From Tumebacillus flagellatus (lineage in GTDB: Bacteria; Bacillota; Bacilli; Tumebacillales; Tumebacillaceae), in assembly GCF_000714935.1 (NCBI RefSeq), contig NZ_JMIR01000011.1:37991-101990 (forward strand): a stretch of DNA of 64,000 bases. The letters are read 5' to 3'. Positions 25,173-34,075 of this stretch are shown here, in pieces (the stretch's first letter is position 1; each line of letters starts with the position of its first letter). The notes under the pieces are model-generated. The model made no database searches and had not been told where the DNA came from. It saw only the letters and a list, made by a program, of their open reading frames with translations. The position numbers were made by a program, and so were the translations under genes.

Positions 25173-25199
25173 CCTGATGCTTCTATCCATTGGCGTTTT

Positions 25200-26486
25200 T
25201 TACTTCTTCGCGCTCTCGAACTGCTCCTCTTCGGTGGAGCCGCTCAGCGCTGTGGTCGACGAGGTGCCGCCGGAGATCACCATCGACACTTCGTCGAAGT
25301 ACCCCGTCCCCACTTCCCGCTGGTGGCGGGTCGCGGTGTAGCCGTGCTCTTCGCTCCCAAACTCCGCTTGCTGCAACTCCGAGTACGCCGCCATGCCGTG
25401 GTCGCGGTACTGACGCGCCAGTTCAAACATGCTGTGGTTGAGCGCATGGAACCCCGCCAGCGTCACAAACTGGAACTTATACCCCATCTCTCCCAGCTTG
25501 TGCTGGAACTCCGCGATCGTCTGCTCATCTAACTTCCGCTTCCAGTTAAAAGACGGCGAGCAGTTGTACGCCAGCAGTTTCCCCGGAAACTGCTCGTGAA
25601 TCGCATTGGCAAACTGCTCCGCTTCCTCCAGATCCGGCTCCGACGTCTCGCACCAGATCAAATCCGCATACGGCGCATACGCCAATCCGCGCGCAATCGC
25701 CGCCTGCAGCCCGCCGCGCATGCGGAAGAATCCTTCCGGCGTCCGCTCGCCCGTCAAAAACGCCCCATCCCTCGGGTCGATGTCGCTGGTGATCAAGTGC
25801 GCTCCGTTGGCGTCCGTTCGCGCCACCACCAACGTCGTCGTCCCCGACACATCCGCCGCCAACCTTGCAGCCACCAAATTGCGCACCGCCTGCTGCGTCG
25901 GAATCAACACTTTGCCGCCCATGTGCCCGCACTTTTTCTCCGACGCCAACTGGTCTTCAAAGTGCACGCCCGCAGCCCCCGCCTCGATCATCGACTTCAT
26001 CAGCTCAAACACGTTCAACGGCCCGCCAAACCCCGCTTCCGCATCGGCGATGATCGGCGCAAACCAATACGTGTCTCCCTTGCCCTCCGCCGTCTGAATC
26101 TGATCCGCCCGCTGCAACGCTTGGTTGATGCGCTTCACCACTTGCGGCACCGAATTCACCGGGTACAACGATTGGTCCGGATACATCTGCCCCGCCAGAT
26201 TCGCGTCCGCCGCCACTTGCCAGCCGCTCAGGTAGATCGCTTTCAGCCCCGCTTTGACTTGCTGCATCGCTTGGTTCCCCGTCAAAGCGCCCAGCGCGTG
26301 CACATGGTGCTCACTGTGCAACAGCTCCCACAGACGCTCCGCCCCCATCTGCGCCAACGTGTGCTCGATTTTGACAGACCCGCGCAGGCGCAACACGTCC
26401 TCCACGGAATACGGGCGCTCGATGCCCGCAAAGCGCGGGGATGCCCACAGGGTTTCCAGTTCGTTTTTTTGCTGTTCTTGCATCAT
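25200..26486 (-). CDS. aceA: Isocitrate lyase
   Basis: Splits isocitrate into glyoxylate and succinate, first step of the glyoxylate shunt. 428 aa, bacterial length. The catalytic loop [10 protein letters not shown] is intact (Cys at about 187), and [32 protein letters not shown] N-terminal core is visible ([15 protein letters not shown]). [11 protein letters not shown] binds Mg2+. Located 34 bp after aceB in one operon. Two adjacent ATG codons begin the gene; the first is taken, after GGGAGAGG. Confidence 0.96.
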   Translation of the reverse strand: MMQEQQKNELETLWASPRFAGIERPYSVEDVLRLRGSVKIEHTLAQMGAERLWELLHSEHHVHALGALTGNQAMQQVKAGLKAIYLSGWQVAADANLAGQMYPDQSLYPVNSVPQVVKRINQALQRADQIQTAEGKGDTYWFAPIIADAEAGFGGPLNVFELMKSMIEAGAAGVHFEDQLASEKKCGHMGGKVLIPTQQAVRNLVAARLAADVSGTTTLVVARTDANGAHLITSDIDPRDGAFLTGERTPEGFFRMRGGLQAAIARGLAYAPYADLIWCETSEPDLEEAEQFANAIHEQFPGKLLAYNCSPSFNWKRKLDEQTIAEFQHKLGEMGYKFQFVTLAGFHALNHSMFELARQYRDHGMAAYSELQQAEFGSEEHGYTATRHQREVGTGYFDEVSMVISGGTSSTTALSGSTEEEQFESAKK

Positions 26487-26520
26487 GTCGATCCTCTCCC
26501 TTAGGTTGATGTCAACAAAA

Positions 26521-28089
26521 CTACAGGCGCTCGTACCCCAGCCCTGTCAGAAAATCCTCAAACGTTTCCCCAAACACCAAATCGCGAAACAGTTTCGCCG
26601 CCTCGTCAAAGTCGCCGGTCAACGCCGCCAACTCTTCGTCGATCAACTCCGAAACCCATTGCGCGGTGATCGGACGCCCGTCTTCCAATACACCCTGCGG
26701 ATGACGAATCCACTGCCACAACTGCGCCCGCGAAATTTCCGCCGTCGCCGCGTCTTCCATGAGATGGTACAGCGGCACCGCACCGCTGCCTTGAAGCCAA
26801 GCGGCGATGTATTGCACGCCCACTCGAATGTTCGTGCGCACGCCTTCCTCCGTGATCGTTCCGGTCGGTACTTCCAACAGGTCGGCCGCCGTCACGCGCA
26901 CATCGTCGCGCAGGCGGTGCACTTGATTTGGCGTCGGCATGTGCTCGTTGAACACCTCCATCGCCACCGGCACCAAGCCCGGATGCGCCACCCACGTGCC
27001 GTCATGGCCGTCGCGGGCTTCCCGTTCCTTATCCGCCCGCACTTTGGAAAAAGCGACCTCGTTCGCCGCCGCGTCGTTTTTGACCGGAATCTGCGCCGCC
27101 ATGCCGCCGATGGCGTGCGCCCCACGCTTGTGGCAGGTATGGATCGTCCAGAGCGAGTACGCCCGCAATAACGGCGTCGTCATCGTCACTTGCGCTCGGT
27201 CGGGGAAGATCACGTCCGGCTGGCAGCGGAATTTTTTCAAATAAGAGAAGATGTAATCCCAGCGCCCGCAGTTCAGCCCCGCTGCATGATCGCGCAGCTC
27301 ATAGAGGATTTCCTCCGTCTCAAACGCCGCGAGGATCGTCTCGATCAGCACCGTCGCTTTGATCGTCCCCTGCAGCATCCCGAGCAGCTGTTGCGCCCGC
27401 ACGAACACGTCGTTCCACAGACGCGCTTCCCGGTGGCTCTCCAATTTCGGCAAGTAGAAGTACGGCCCGGTGCCATGCTCCGCCAGCGCGGCTCTGTTGT
27501 GGAACAGATACAGCCCGAAATCGAACAGCGACGCTGAAATCGGCTGGCCGTCTTGGAGTACGTGTTTCTCTTCCATATGCCACCCGCGCGGACGCACCAC
27601 CAACACGGCGGTGTTCTCCCGTAACGCGTAGACTTTGCCGCTCCCGTTCACGAACGAGATCGTGCGCCGTACCGCGTCTCGCAAGTTCACTTGACCTTGG
27701 ACCGTGTTCGCCCACGTCGGCGAGTTCGCGTCTTCCAGATCCGCCATAAACACACTGGCGCCGGAATTCAGCGCGTTGATCACCATCTTGCGGTCGCTCG
27801 CCGGCCCCGTAATCTCCACACGGCGGTCTTGGAGGTCGTGCGGCACCGGCGCAATCTTCCACGCCGTCTCCCTTACCGCCGCCGTCTCCGGCAAAAAATC
27901 CGGTTTCACACCCTCGTCAAACGCCGCTTGCCGCTCCTGTCTCGCCACAAGCAACTCCAACCGCCGCCCGCCGAACTCACGCGCCAACACGCCGACAAAC
28001 GCCAGCGCTTCTTCTGTCAGAATCTCCTCCATCCCTGCGGCCATCGGCCCGATCACCGTCAAGTTGCACACGCCAGTTTCGTGTCCCAT
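26521..28089 (-). CDS. aceB: Malate synthase A
   Basis: Condenses glyoxylate with acetyl-CoA to malate. 522 aa. The TIM barrel holds [13 protein letters not shown] and the acetyl-CoA/Mg region [13 protein letters not shown]; the C-terminal helical domain ends LTGLGYERL. Length and motifs fit the A isoform, not GlcB. First gene of the aceBA operon; growth on acetate or fatty acids is implied. The divergent upstream region carries several operator-like repeats. Confidence 0.96.
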   Translation of the reverse strand: MGHETGVCNLTVIGPMAAGMEEILTEEALAFVGVLAREFGGRRLELLVARQERQAAFDEGVKPDFLPETAAVRETAWKIAPVPHDLQDRRVEITGPASDRKMVINALNSGASVFMADLEDANSPTWANTVQGQVNLRDAVRRTISFVNGSGKVYALRENTAVLVVRPRGWHMEEKHVLQDGQPISASLFDFGLYLFHNRAALAEHGTGPYFYLPKLESHREARLWNDVFVRAQQLLGMLQGTIKATVLIETILAAFETEEILYELRDHAAGLNCGRWDYIFSYLKKFRCQPDVIFPDRAQVTMTTPLLRAYSLWTIHTCHKRGAHAIGGMAAQIPVKNDAAANEVAFSKVRADKEREARDGHDGTWVAHPGLVPVAMEVFNEHMPTPNQVHRLRDDVRVTAADLLEVPTGTITEEGVRTNIRVGVQYIAAWLQGSGAVPLYHLMEDAATAEISRAQLWQWIRHPQGVLEDGRPITAQWVSELIDEELAALTGDFDEAAKLFRDLVFGETFEDFLTGLGYERL

Positions 28090-28104
28090 GTCGTCCCTCC
28101 GTTC

Positions 28105-28259
28105 TTGCTATATAACAGATCAGGTTTCACGTCACTATTCTATAACAGCGTATCGAGAAAATGACACAAACTTTTTTCCCGCAAAAAAAGTCGCATCTCC
28201 GAGAAATCCCGCATATTGTTATACAACAGAAACACGAAGCTAAATTTGTTATACAACAA
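28105..28259. promoter_or_regulatory. Four operator-like repeats between aceB and a small-protein gene
   Basis: TTGCTATATAACAG (28105-28118), TATAACAG (28141-28148), TTGTTATACAACAG (28216-28229) and TTGTTATACAACAA (28246-28259) share a palindromic core close to TTGTTATATAACAA. The members of each pair are 30 bp apart and the two pairs are offset by 105 bp, i.e. on one helix face. A GntR/TetR-like regulator of acetate or fatty-acid use is a possible binder; none is encoded nearby. Confidence 0.55.
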
Positions 28260-28278
28260 AACTTACGAGGTGATCAGA

Positions 28279-28404
28279 ATGGATGAATTGCAAGTTCTTC
28301 TGAATCAAGAAAGCACCCACGAATGCATGACCTGCGGCGAGGATCTGCACTCGAATTACCCGGTGTACGAATGCGACCGCTGCTTGAGCCAATCGCCGGA
28401 GTAA
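28279..28404 (+). CDS. 41-aa zinc-ribbon-like small protein
   Basis: Two Cys-x2-Cys knuckles (CMTC at residues 16-19 and CDRC at 33-36) are spaced as in a small treble-clef or rubredoxin-like zinc site. The rest is acidic. ATG follows GAGGTG by 8 nt. Divergent from aceB and next to two operator-like repeats, so it may share their control. No family recognised. Confidence 0.72.
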   Translation: MDELQVLLNQESTHECMTCGEDLHSNYPVYECDRCLSQSPE

Positions 28405-28434
28405 CAACTTGAATTCCTTAAAGGAGGGCTGCCG

Positions 28435-28590
28435 ATGACGACAACCCAACCGACTTCCCCGCAACCGGATCGCCAACCTCAAGACACCGAGCGAGCCATC
28501 CGATACCCCGCACACCTCTGGCTGACGGAAAATACGAACCACCTGCACACGATGTGGAACCTCCACCGCATCTACGACCCCCGCGCCTAG
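28435..28590 (+). CDS. 51-aa small hypothetical protein
   Basis: A Pro/Gln/Thr-rich N-terminus (MTTTQPTSPQPDRQ) precedes an aromatic and His-rich C-terminus (HLWLTENTNHLHTMWNLHR). An excellent AAAGGAGG site 8 nt before the ATG and a terminator just after the stop support translation. It follows the zinc-ribbon gene by 30 bp and is probably co-transcribed. Function unknown. Confidence 0.68.
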   Translation: MTTTQPTSPQPDRQPQDTERAIRYPAHLWLTENTNHLHTMWNLHRIYDPRA

Positions 28591-28593
28591 CAC

Positions 28594-28638
28594 AAAAAAG
28601 CCGGACACCGCTGCAAAGGGCGGGTTCCGGCTTTTTTT
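28594..28638. terminator. Terminator between convergent small protein and phosphatase genes
   Basis: AAAAAAGCCGGA and TCCGGCTTTTTT pair around a 20-nt loop; usable in both directions. Confidence 0.88.
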
Positions 28639-28682
28639 CTGATGTTCTTGTCGACTGTATGGGTTTTTGCCAGCTGTTTCGA

Positions 28683-29222
28683 TTAGTTCCAGACGCGCTC
28701 CACCTGGACCGCATCGCCGTCGAACGTCAGCAGATACACGTCCGGGTTGCTCAACACTTTCCACGATTCAAAACCGAACGAGTCGTCGTACGCTTTCAGC
28801 AGGTGTGTGCAAAGTCCGCCGTGCGAGGCCAAGACCGTGATCTCCGCGTCCGTCGCGAGGATGTCTTGCACCGCCGCAAGGGCACGGTTCATCACCGTAC
28901 GCCCGGATTCGCCGCCTTCGTAGCAAAGGTCGAGGTCTTCATACGCCGCTTTCAGCATCTCCATCCAATTCAGCTCGTCCCGGGCTGACAACACGCGCTC
29001 GCCGAGACGCTCATCTTGGCGAATCTCCAACCCCAAGCGCTTTGCCAACGGTTCCAACGATTGCACCGCGCGCAAAAACTGCGAAGCGACCAACTGCTGC
29101 GCTCCCACGCCTTCCAAGAAATCAGCCAGCGACTCCGCTTGCTCAAATCCTTCCGCCGTCAACGGTGCTTCGACCGTTTGTCCCGCCGCTTTGCAATGGC
29201 GCACCACGTAGAGCTTTTTCAT
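28683..29222 (-). CDS. Histidine phosphatase family protein
   Basis: 179 aa of the phosphoglycerate-mutase-like superfamily. The RHG-like motif appears as VVRHCKAAGQ (Arg-His near the N-terminus, phospho-acceptor His9), and the second catalytic His is in ASHGGL. Length resembles SixA or small phosphatases, and the Cys in place of Gly in RHG is a common variant. ATG 29222 follows GGTGGAG; the longer frame upstream lacks a ribosome site. Substrate unknown. Confidence 0.88.
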   Translation of the reverse strand: MKKLYVVRHCKAAGQTVEAPLTAEGFEQAESLADFLEGVGAQQLVASQFLRAVQSLEPLAKRLGLEIRQDERLGERVLSARDELNWMEMLKAAYEDLDLCYEGGESGRTVMNRALAAVQDILATDAEITVLASHGGLCTHLLKAYDDSFGFESWKVLSNPDVYLLTFDGDAVQVERVWN

Positions 29223-29292
29223 AGTATTCTCCACCTTCTTCCACTTATGTACCAATTTAGTATACTTGAAATTGACAATCAAAGGAACAACT

Positions 29293-29320
29293 TTGCAAGG
29301 CTGTAGGGTTTTGTTATACT
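29293..29320 (+). promoter_or_regulatory. Promoter of the aldo/keto reductase gene
   Basis: TTGCAA (29293-29298), 16 bp, TATACT (29315-29320), about 40 nt before the start codon. Confidence 0.6.
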
Positions 29321-29361
29321 TGTAGAATTGAGTTCAGGAAAACAAAGGAAGTGGCGACCCT

Positions 29362-30306
29362 ATGACAGCCAAAATCACCCGCACTGCTTCGTTTGGCCCG
29401 CAAGCAGTGGAAGTCAGCGCCCTCGCACTCGGTTGCATGGGCTTGGCGGGTACGTGGGACCCGCAGGAATTTTCCGAAGAACATCTGAAGCGCGGCATCG
29501 CGGCACTGGAAACCGCCGTGGAAGCCGGCATTACGTTCTACGACCACGCCGACATCTACGGCCGGACGATGAGCGAGTCTGTGTTCGGCGAGTTCCTCGA
29601 CATGAATCCGGGGCTTCGCGAACGTTTGTTCCTCGCTTCAAAGTGCGGCATCATCCTCGGCGACGAACAGACGCCGTATCACTACAACCTCTCGAAATCC
29701 TACATCTTAGAGAGCGTGCAAGGCTCCTTGAAACGCTTGCAGACCGACTATCTCGATCTCTACCAAATCCACCGCCCGGACCCGCACACCCATCCGCGCG
29801 AGACGGCGGCGGCGCTCAACCAGCTTGTCAAGGACGGCCTCGTGCGCTGCATCGGCGTTTCCAACCACTTGCCGTCGCAGGTGGAAGCGCTCGAAGCGTA
29901 CCTCGACGTGCCGATCGTCTCCACCCAACCGTCGATTTCGCTGTGGAACCTCGATACGCTGCACAACGGCGTCCTCGATCAGTGCTTGGCGAAAAACATC
30001 ACGCCCCTCGCCTATTCTCCGCTCGGCGGCGGCATTCTGACCGGCAAAAACTGGGACAAAGTCCAAGGCGATCCGCGCGTGCCGAAACTGCTGGCGGCGT
30101 TTGCCGAGCTGGGCGAGACCTACAACGCCACTCCGGCACAGCTCAGCCTCGCGTGGCTGATGCACCATCCGGCGGGCATCATCCCGCTGTTTGGCAGCAA
30201 CAACCCGGAGAACATCCGCGAAGCGGTCGCGGCGACGTCCCTTGAACTCAGCCACGAAGACTGGTACATCCTCTGGTCCGCCGGCCGCGAAGTCCCGCTT
30301 CCGTAA
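29362..30306 (+). CDS. Aldo/keto reductase
   Basis: 314 aa NADPH-dependent oxidoreductase, YdhF-like subgroup. The catalytic tetrad is visible: Asp and Tyr in DHADIYG (about 63-69), Lys in ASKCG, His in QIHRPD. The C-terminal cofactor region has SPLGGGILTG and LFGSNNPENIREA. Single gene with its own promoter and terminator. The physiological aldehyde is unknown. Confidence 0.92.
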   Translation: MTAKITRTASFGPQAVEVSALALGCMGLAGTWDPQEFSEEHLKRGIAALETAVEAGITFYDHADIYGRTMSESVFGEFLDMNPGLRERLFLASKCGIILGDEQTPYHYNLSKSYILESVQGSLKRLQTDYLDLYQIHRPDPHTHPRETAAALNQLVKDGLVRCIGVSNHLPSQVEALEAYLDVPIVSTQPSISLWNLDTLHNGVLDQCLAKNITPLAYSPLGGGILTGKNWDKVQGDPRVPKLLAAFAELGETYNATPAQLSLAWLMHHPAGIIPLFGSNNPENIREAVAATSLELSHEDWYILWSAGREVPLP

Positions 30307-30352
30307 GCTGTCTCCATGACCGCTTTCAAAAGTTGGTACAATCGTCCTATGT

Positions 30353-30395
30353 TACGCTTCGATCGTATAGGTCGAAGCGTACTTTACATTTTGTA
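30353..30395 (+). terminator. Probable terminator after the aldo/keto reductase
   Basis: TACGCTTCGA and TCGAAGCGTA form a perfect 10-bp stem with a 9-nt loop, followed by CTTTACATTTTG. The T tract is interrupted, so efficiency is uncertain. Confidence 0.6.
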
Positions 30396-30534
30396 TTGCG
30401 TATAAAACCCCTTAAATCACTGGGCATTAGGAACCAAGCAAATTTACCCATACTTTTTTCCGAATTTGAAAAGGTGTTTGAGAATTCACGGAGAATTTGT
30501 TCCTCTAGTAAGTCGTGGAAAGGGGATTCGAACC

Positions 30535-32226
30535 TTGTCATTTAAGCAACTTGCGACTGGTACGACTCTTCTCGGCTTGATTCTCGTCTGCATCGTCGCC
30601 ATCTCGGCACCGCCGAATCTGCACACGCACGACGCTTTGATCTTGCTCACGCTGTTCGGGTTGTACGGCTTCACGGAATTTTTCCCATTGAAGCGCGATC
30701 AATTTTCCATTTCGTTGCTGTTGTGTGTGGATCTTGTGATTTTTGTGAAGTTCGGTCTGGTTGCGCTCGTGTTCACGAGTCAGATCGTACATCTCTTCTC
30801 CAGATGGTACCGACAACGAAAGTTTGAATTTTGGAAAACCCTGGCGAACAACGGGATGTTTTTGTTTATCAACGGAGGTTCCGCCGCCGTGTTCTACCTG
30901 CTTGGCGGCACCCACCATGATAAGATGTCGATCAACCTCGTCCCGCTGTTCGGCTATTGTGCCGCTCACTTTCTGTTCAATCACTTCATCCTCTACCTCT
31001 ACTTCCGCAAATTGGACAGCACAACGACGTTTCAGGGTCACTTGAAGCGAACCAAATTCGATATCTTCTCCACGTTGTTCGCCGCTTCCCTCGGGTTTCT
31101 CGTGATCATGCTCTATGAAGGGGACGGGCTGTACGGCCTGATCGCCTTCGGGATGCCGATGGTGCTGTGCGTGTATGTGTTCAAACTGTTCAACGACGTG
31201 TGGAGGTCGAATACGCTGTTTCGCAACTTGGCAGCCCTGACCGGGGATTTCTCCGCGGAACTGGAAGTCGAAGCCCTGTTTGCCCGCGTGACGGAAGAAT
31301 TGCCGAAATGGTTCGACCATGTGCATTGCGTGATCTTCTTGCGCCAAGGCGACAATTTGGTGGCCATCTCGCGTTCGGCTGGATTCCGGCCCTATGAACT
31401 CGACGCGCTGCACCGCTACCTCGTGCAACAAGAGGCGTCTTTGCGCGATGAACCGACGCTGACGAAGCGTCTTGCCGAAGACCCCCAATTTGCCGGGACG
31501 GTGTACAGAAACTTGGTTGTCGCTCCGTTTCATTCAAGCTATGCCGATTACGGGTTTTGCTGCCTGCTCGCACCGAAAAACAACGATTTTGACGCGACGA
31601 CGCTCGACGCCGTCTCCATCCTCGCCAATCAACTGTCCGTTTCGTACCACAACGCCATGCGGTATGAAAGCGTGGAGAAGCAGAGCTTGTACGACGAACT
31701 CACCCAGCTGCCGAACCATCGCTACGGCGAGAAGCGGTTGGCCGAAGAGCTGGAGCGTCTGCAGGACGGAGAGTCCCTCTCCCTGCTCTTGATCGACTTG
31801 GATCACTTCAAGAAAATCAACGATACGTACGGCCACCTCGCAGGGAATGTGGTCCTGCGCACAGTCGCCCAAGCGTTCGAAAGCGCGCTTCAGGAACCGG
31901 AATTCGTCTCCCGCTACGGCGGCGAGGAATTCATCATCGTCCTGCCGGGTTCCGATGCCGCACGCGCGCTGTTTCTCGGCGAATTCATCCGCGAAACGGT
32001 GGAAAGATTGTGCGTGCCGGTGCCGACGATCGACGGACAGACGGTCACGATCCAACTGACCGTCTCCATCGGGATTGCCACTTGTCCCGACGAAGCCGAA
32101 GACGCCCTGTCGCTGGTGCGGTTTGCCGACCGCGCCATGTACGTGGGCGCCAAGCGCGCCGGACGCAACCGCGTCGCGCTCTATCGGGAGGAGAAAGAAA
32201 GCGCGATCCCCCGCCAAACGGTCTAA
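30535..32226 (+). CDS. Membrane diguanylate cyclase (MASE-like, GAF, GGDEF)
   Basis: 563 aa. The N-terminal 230 residues form seven or eight hydrophobic helices like MASE sensor modules. A GAF-like domain follows (about 245-395). The C-terminal GGDEF domain (about 410-555) keeps the active-site RYGGEEF and the Mg-binding DLDHFKKINDTYGH, so c-di-GMP synthesis is likely. No RxxD inhibitory site is obvious upstream of GGEEF. I choose TTG 30535 because AAAGGGG lies 9 nt upstream; no ATG is near. Confidence 0.88.
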   Translation: MSFKQLATGTTLLGLILVCIVAISAPPNLHTHDALILLTLFGLYGFTEFFPLKRDQFSISLLLCVDLVIFVKFGLVALVFTSQIVHLFSRWYRQRKFEFWKTLANNGMFLFINGGSAAVFYLLGGTHHDKMSINLVPLFGYCAAHFLFNHFILYLYFRKLDSTTTFQGHLKRTKFDIFSTLFAASLGFLVIMLYEGDGLYGLIAFGMPMVLCVYVFKLFNDVWRSNTLFRNLAALTGDFSAELEVEALFARVTEELPKWFDHVHCVIFLRQGDNLVAISRSAGFRPYELDALHRYLVQQEASLRDEPTLTKRLAEDPQFAGTVYRNLVVAPFHSSYADYGFCCLLAPKNNDFDATTLDAVSILANQLSVSYHNAMRYESVEKQSLYDELTQLPNHRYGEKRLAEELERLQDGESLSLLLIDLDHFKKINDTYGHLAGNVVLRTVAQAFESALQEPEFVSRYGGEEFIIVLPGSDAARALFLGEFIRETVERLCVPVPTIDGQTVTIQLTVSIGIATCPDEAEDALSLVRFADRAMYVGAKRAGRNRVALYREEKESAIPRQTV

Positions 32227-32234
32227 CCTTGACG

Positions 32235-32272
32235 AAGACCTTCCCCGCCGGATGCGGAGAAGGTCTTTTTTT
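32235..32272 (+). terminator. Terminator of the diguanylate cyclase gene
   Basis: AAGACCTTC and GAAGGTCTT pair around a GC-rich loop and are followed by T6. Confidence 0.82.
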
Positions 32273-32381
32273 AGCGCTTGGACTTTTGGAAGACTTCAAA
32301 CAGCGCCAACACGATGAAAAAAACCCCCACCACTTCCAGCCAGCTCACCGCGAGAAACACATCCGGATCGCTCATGTTCAT
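32271..32381 (-). CDS. 36-aa single-span membrane peptide
   Basis: MNMSDPDVFLAVSW starts a short acidic N-terminus, then one membrane helix (LEVVGVFFIVLALFEVF), then a basic end QKSKR that would sit inside. AAGGGGG is 9 nt before the ATG. Small hydrophobic proteins of this plan are common in Bacillota but often unannotated. Function unknown. Confidence 0.6.
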   Translation of the reverse strand: MNMSDPDVFLAVSWLEVVGVFFIVLALFEVFQKSKR

Positions 32382-32490
32382 CTGCAAACGCCCCCTTCTG
32401 ATGGCTGCACTCGTTGCTAGATGATATGCAAGAGAGGCCGGGATCAAGTACAATGAGCATACCGATGATCGCTTCAAGGAGGAATTTCCC

Positions 32491-34020
32491 ATGAGCACTC
32501 TCCCCCAAATCAACCCGGCGACCGGCGAGAAGCTGCCATCCGTTCCGGAATGGACTGCAGACGAAGTCCTCGCCGCGATGGAGCGAGCCCGCGCCGCCGC
32601 TCCCGGCTGGGCGTCGACTCCGCTCTCCCAACGCCTGCTGGCGATCAAGCGTCTGCGCGAGTACCTCGCCGACCATGTCGAGGAGATCACCCGCGAGCTC
32701 GCTTCGTATACGGGCAAGCTTGAGACGGAAGCGCTGTCTCTGGACATCTTCCCGGTGACCGACATCTTGGCGTATTACGAGAAGCACGCCGAGAAGATTC
32801 TCGCGCCGCGACGGGTGAAGACGCCGATTGTGTTTTTTGGGAACCGTTCGTATATCGAGTACAAGCCGATGGGTGTGATCGGCGTGATCGCACCGTGGAA
32901 TTTCCCGTTCTACCTCTCCGTGACGCCGGTGATCTCCGCGCTGATCGCCGGGAACTGCGCAATCTTGAAGCCGTCGGAAGCCGCCCCGGGCGTCGGTGTG
33001 CTGATCGAGCGTTGCTTTCAAGCGATCGGCTTGCCGGACGGCGTGTTCCAAGTGGCGCACGGCGGACGCGAAACGGGCGCGGCGTTGACGGCTGCAAGGC
33101 CGGATAAGATCTTCTTCACCGGCAGCGTGGCGACCGGGCGCAAGATCATGGCGGCGGCGGCTGAGCACCTGATTCCCGTGGAGTTGGAACTCGGCGGCAA
33201 AGACCCGATGATCGTGTTCTCCGACGCAAACCTGGAGCGCGCCGCCAACGCCGCCGTCTGGGGCGCGTTCACCAACGCCGGCCAAGTCTGCATGTCGGTC
33301 GAGCGCGTCTACGTCCAAGAGGAACTCTACCACCCCTTCCTCGCCAAAGTCTTGGAAAAAACCGCCCAACTCCGCCGGGGCGAGGGCTACGGCTCGATGA
33401 CCTATGCCCCGCAGGTGGAGATCGTGCAAAAGCATCTCGCGGACGCCGTCGCCAAGGGCGCGAAGATCGAGTGCGGCGGACGGGCGGCGAACGACGGGAC
33501 GCTGTACTTTGAGCCGACCGTGGTTACCGGCGTCGACCACAGCATGCAACTGATGACCGACGAGACGTTCGGCCCGGTGCTGCCGATCATGACGTTTCGC
33601 ACGGAGGACGAAGCGGTGCGCCTCGCCAACGATTCGGTCTACGGGCTGAACGCGTCGGTGTTCACACTGGACATGGCGAAGGCCGAGCGCGTCGCGAGGC
33701 GTCTGGTCTCCGGTGCCGTCTGCATCAACGAAGTGATCACCTCTGTCGCCAACCCGCACTTGCCGTTCGGCGGCGTCAAGCAAAGCGGCATGGGCCGCTA
33801 CCACGGGCCGATCGGCCTGCACACGTTCTCGCACGAGACGTCGGTGATGGCAAGCCCCGGCAAGAAGCAGCGCGAGATCTCGTGGCATCCCTACTCCCCC
33901 GCCCGCGATGAAGCGCTGGTCGGCCTCACCCGCCTGCTCTACGGCGGCAACCGCGCGCAAGGGTTGAAATCGTGGAAAGTGATCCTCCGCGAACTGCTCG
34001 GCACGTATAAAAAGTCATGA
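32491..34020 (+). CDS. Aldehyde dehydrogenase
   Basis: 509 aa NAD(P)-dependent aldehyde dehydrogenase. PWNFPFYL (cofactor), FTGSVATGRKI, the general base Glu in ELGGKDP and the nucleophile Cys in NAGQVCMSVERV are all present. The C-terminal part (NPHLPFGGVKQSGMGRYHG) matches the group that oxidises medium-chain or aromatic aldehydes. AAGGAGG before the ATG. Flanked by terminators, so monocistronic. Substrate not known. Confidence 0.94.
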   Translation: MSTLPQINPATGEKLPSVPEWTADEVLAAMERARAAAPGWASTPLSQRLLAIKRLREYLADHVEEITRELASYTGKLETEALSLDIFPVTDILAYYEKHAEKILAPRRVKTPIVFFGNRSYIEYKPMGVIGVIAPWNFPFYLSVTPVISALIAGNCAILKPSEAAPGVGVLIERCFQAIGLPDGVFQVAHGGRETGAALTAARPDKIFFTGSVATGRKIMAAAAEHLIPVELELGGKDPMIVFSDANLERAANAAVWGAFTNAGQVCMSVERVYVQEELYHPFLAKVLEKTAQLRRGEGYGSMTYAPQVEIVQKHLADAVAKGAKIECGGRAANDGTLYFEPTVVTGVDHSMQLMTDETFGPVLPIMTFRTEDEAVRLANDSVYGLNASVFTLDMAKAERVARRLVSGAVCINEVITSVANPHLPFGGVKQSGMGRYHGPIGLHTFSHETSVMASPGKKQREISWHPYSPARDEALVGLTRLLYGGNRAQGLKSWKVILRELLGTYKKS

Positions 34021-34021
34021 G

Positions 34022-34068
34022 AAAAAGGGACTGACCGCAGAAACAGAAGCGGTACAGTCCCTTTTTGC
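34022..34068. terminator. Bidirectional terminator after aldehyde dehydrogenase
   Basis: AAAAAGGGACTG(A)CCGC and GCGGTACAGTCCCTTTTT form a long stem with a small bulge; it also ends the convergent MFS gene. Confidence 0.88.
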
Positions 34069-34075
34069 TTGAACT

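Noticed and set aside
29223..29282. 20-residue N-terminal extension of the histidine phosphatase
   Set aside because: No ribosome site, and it precedes the MKKLYVVRH strand that begins the fold.
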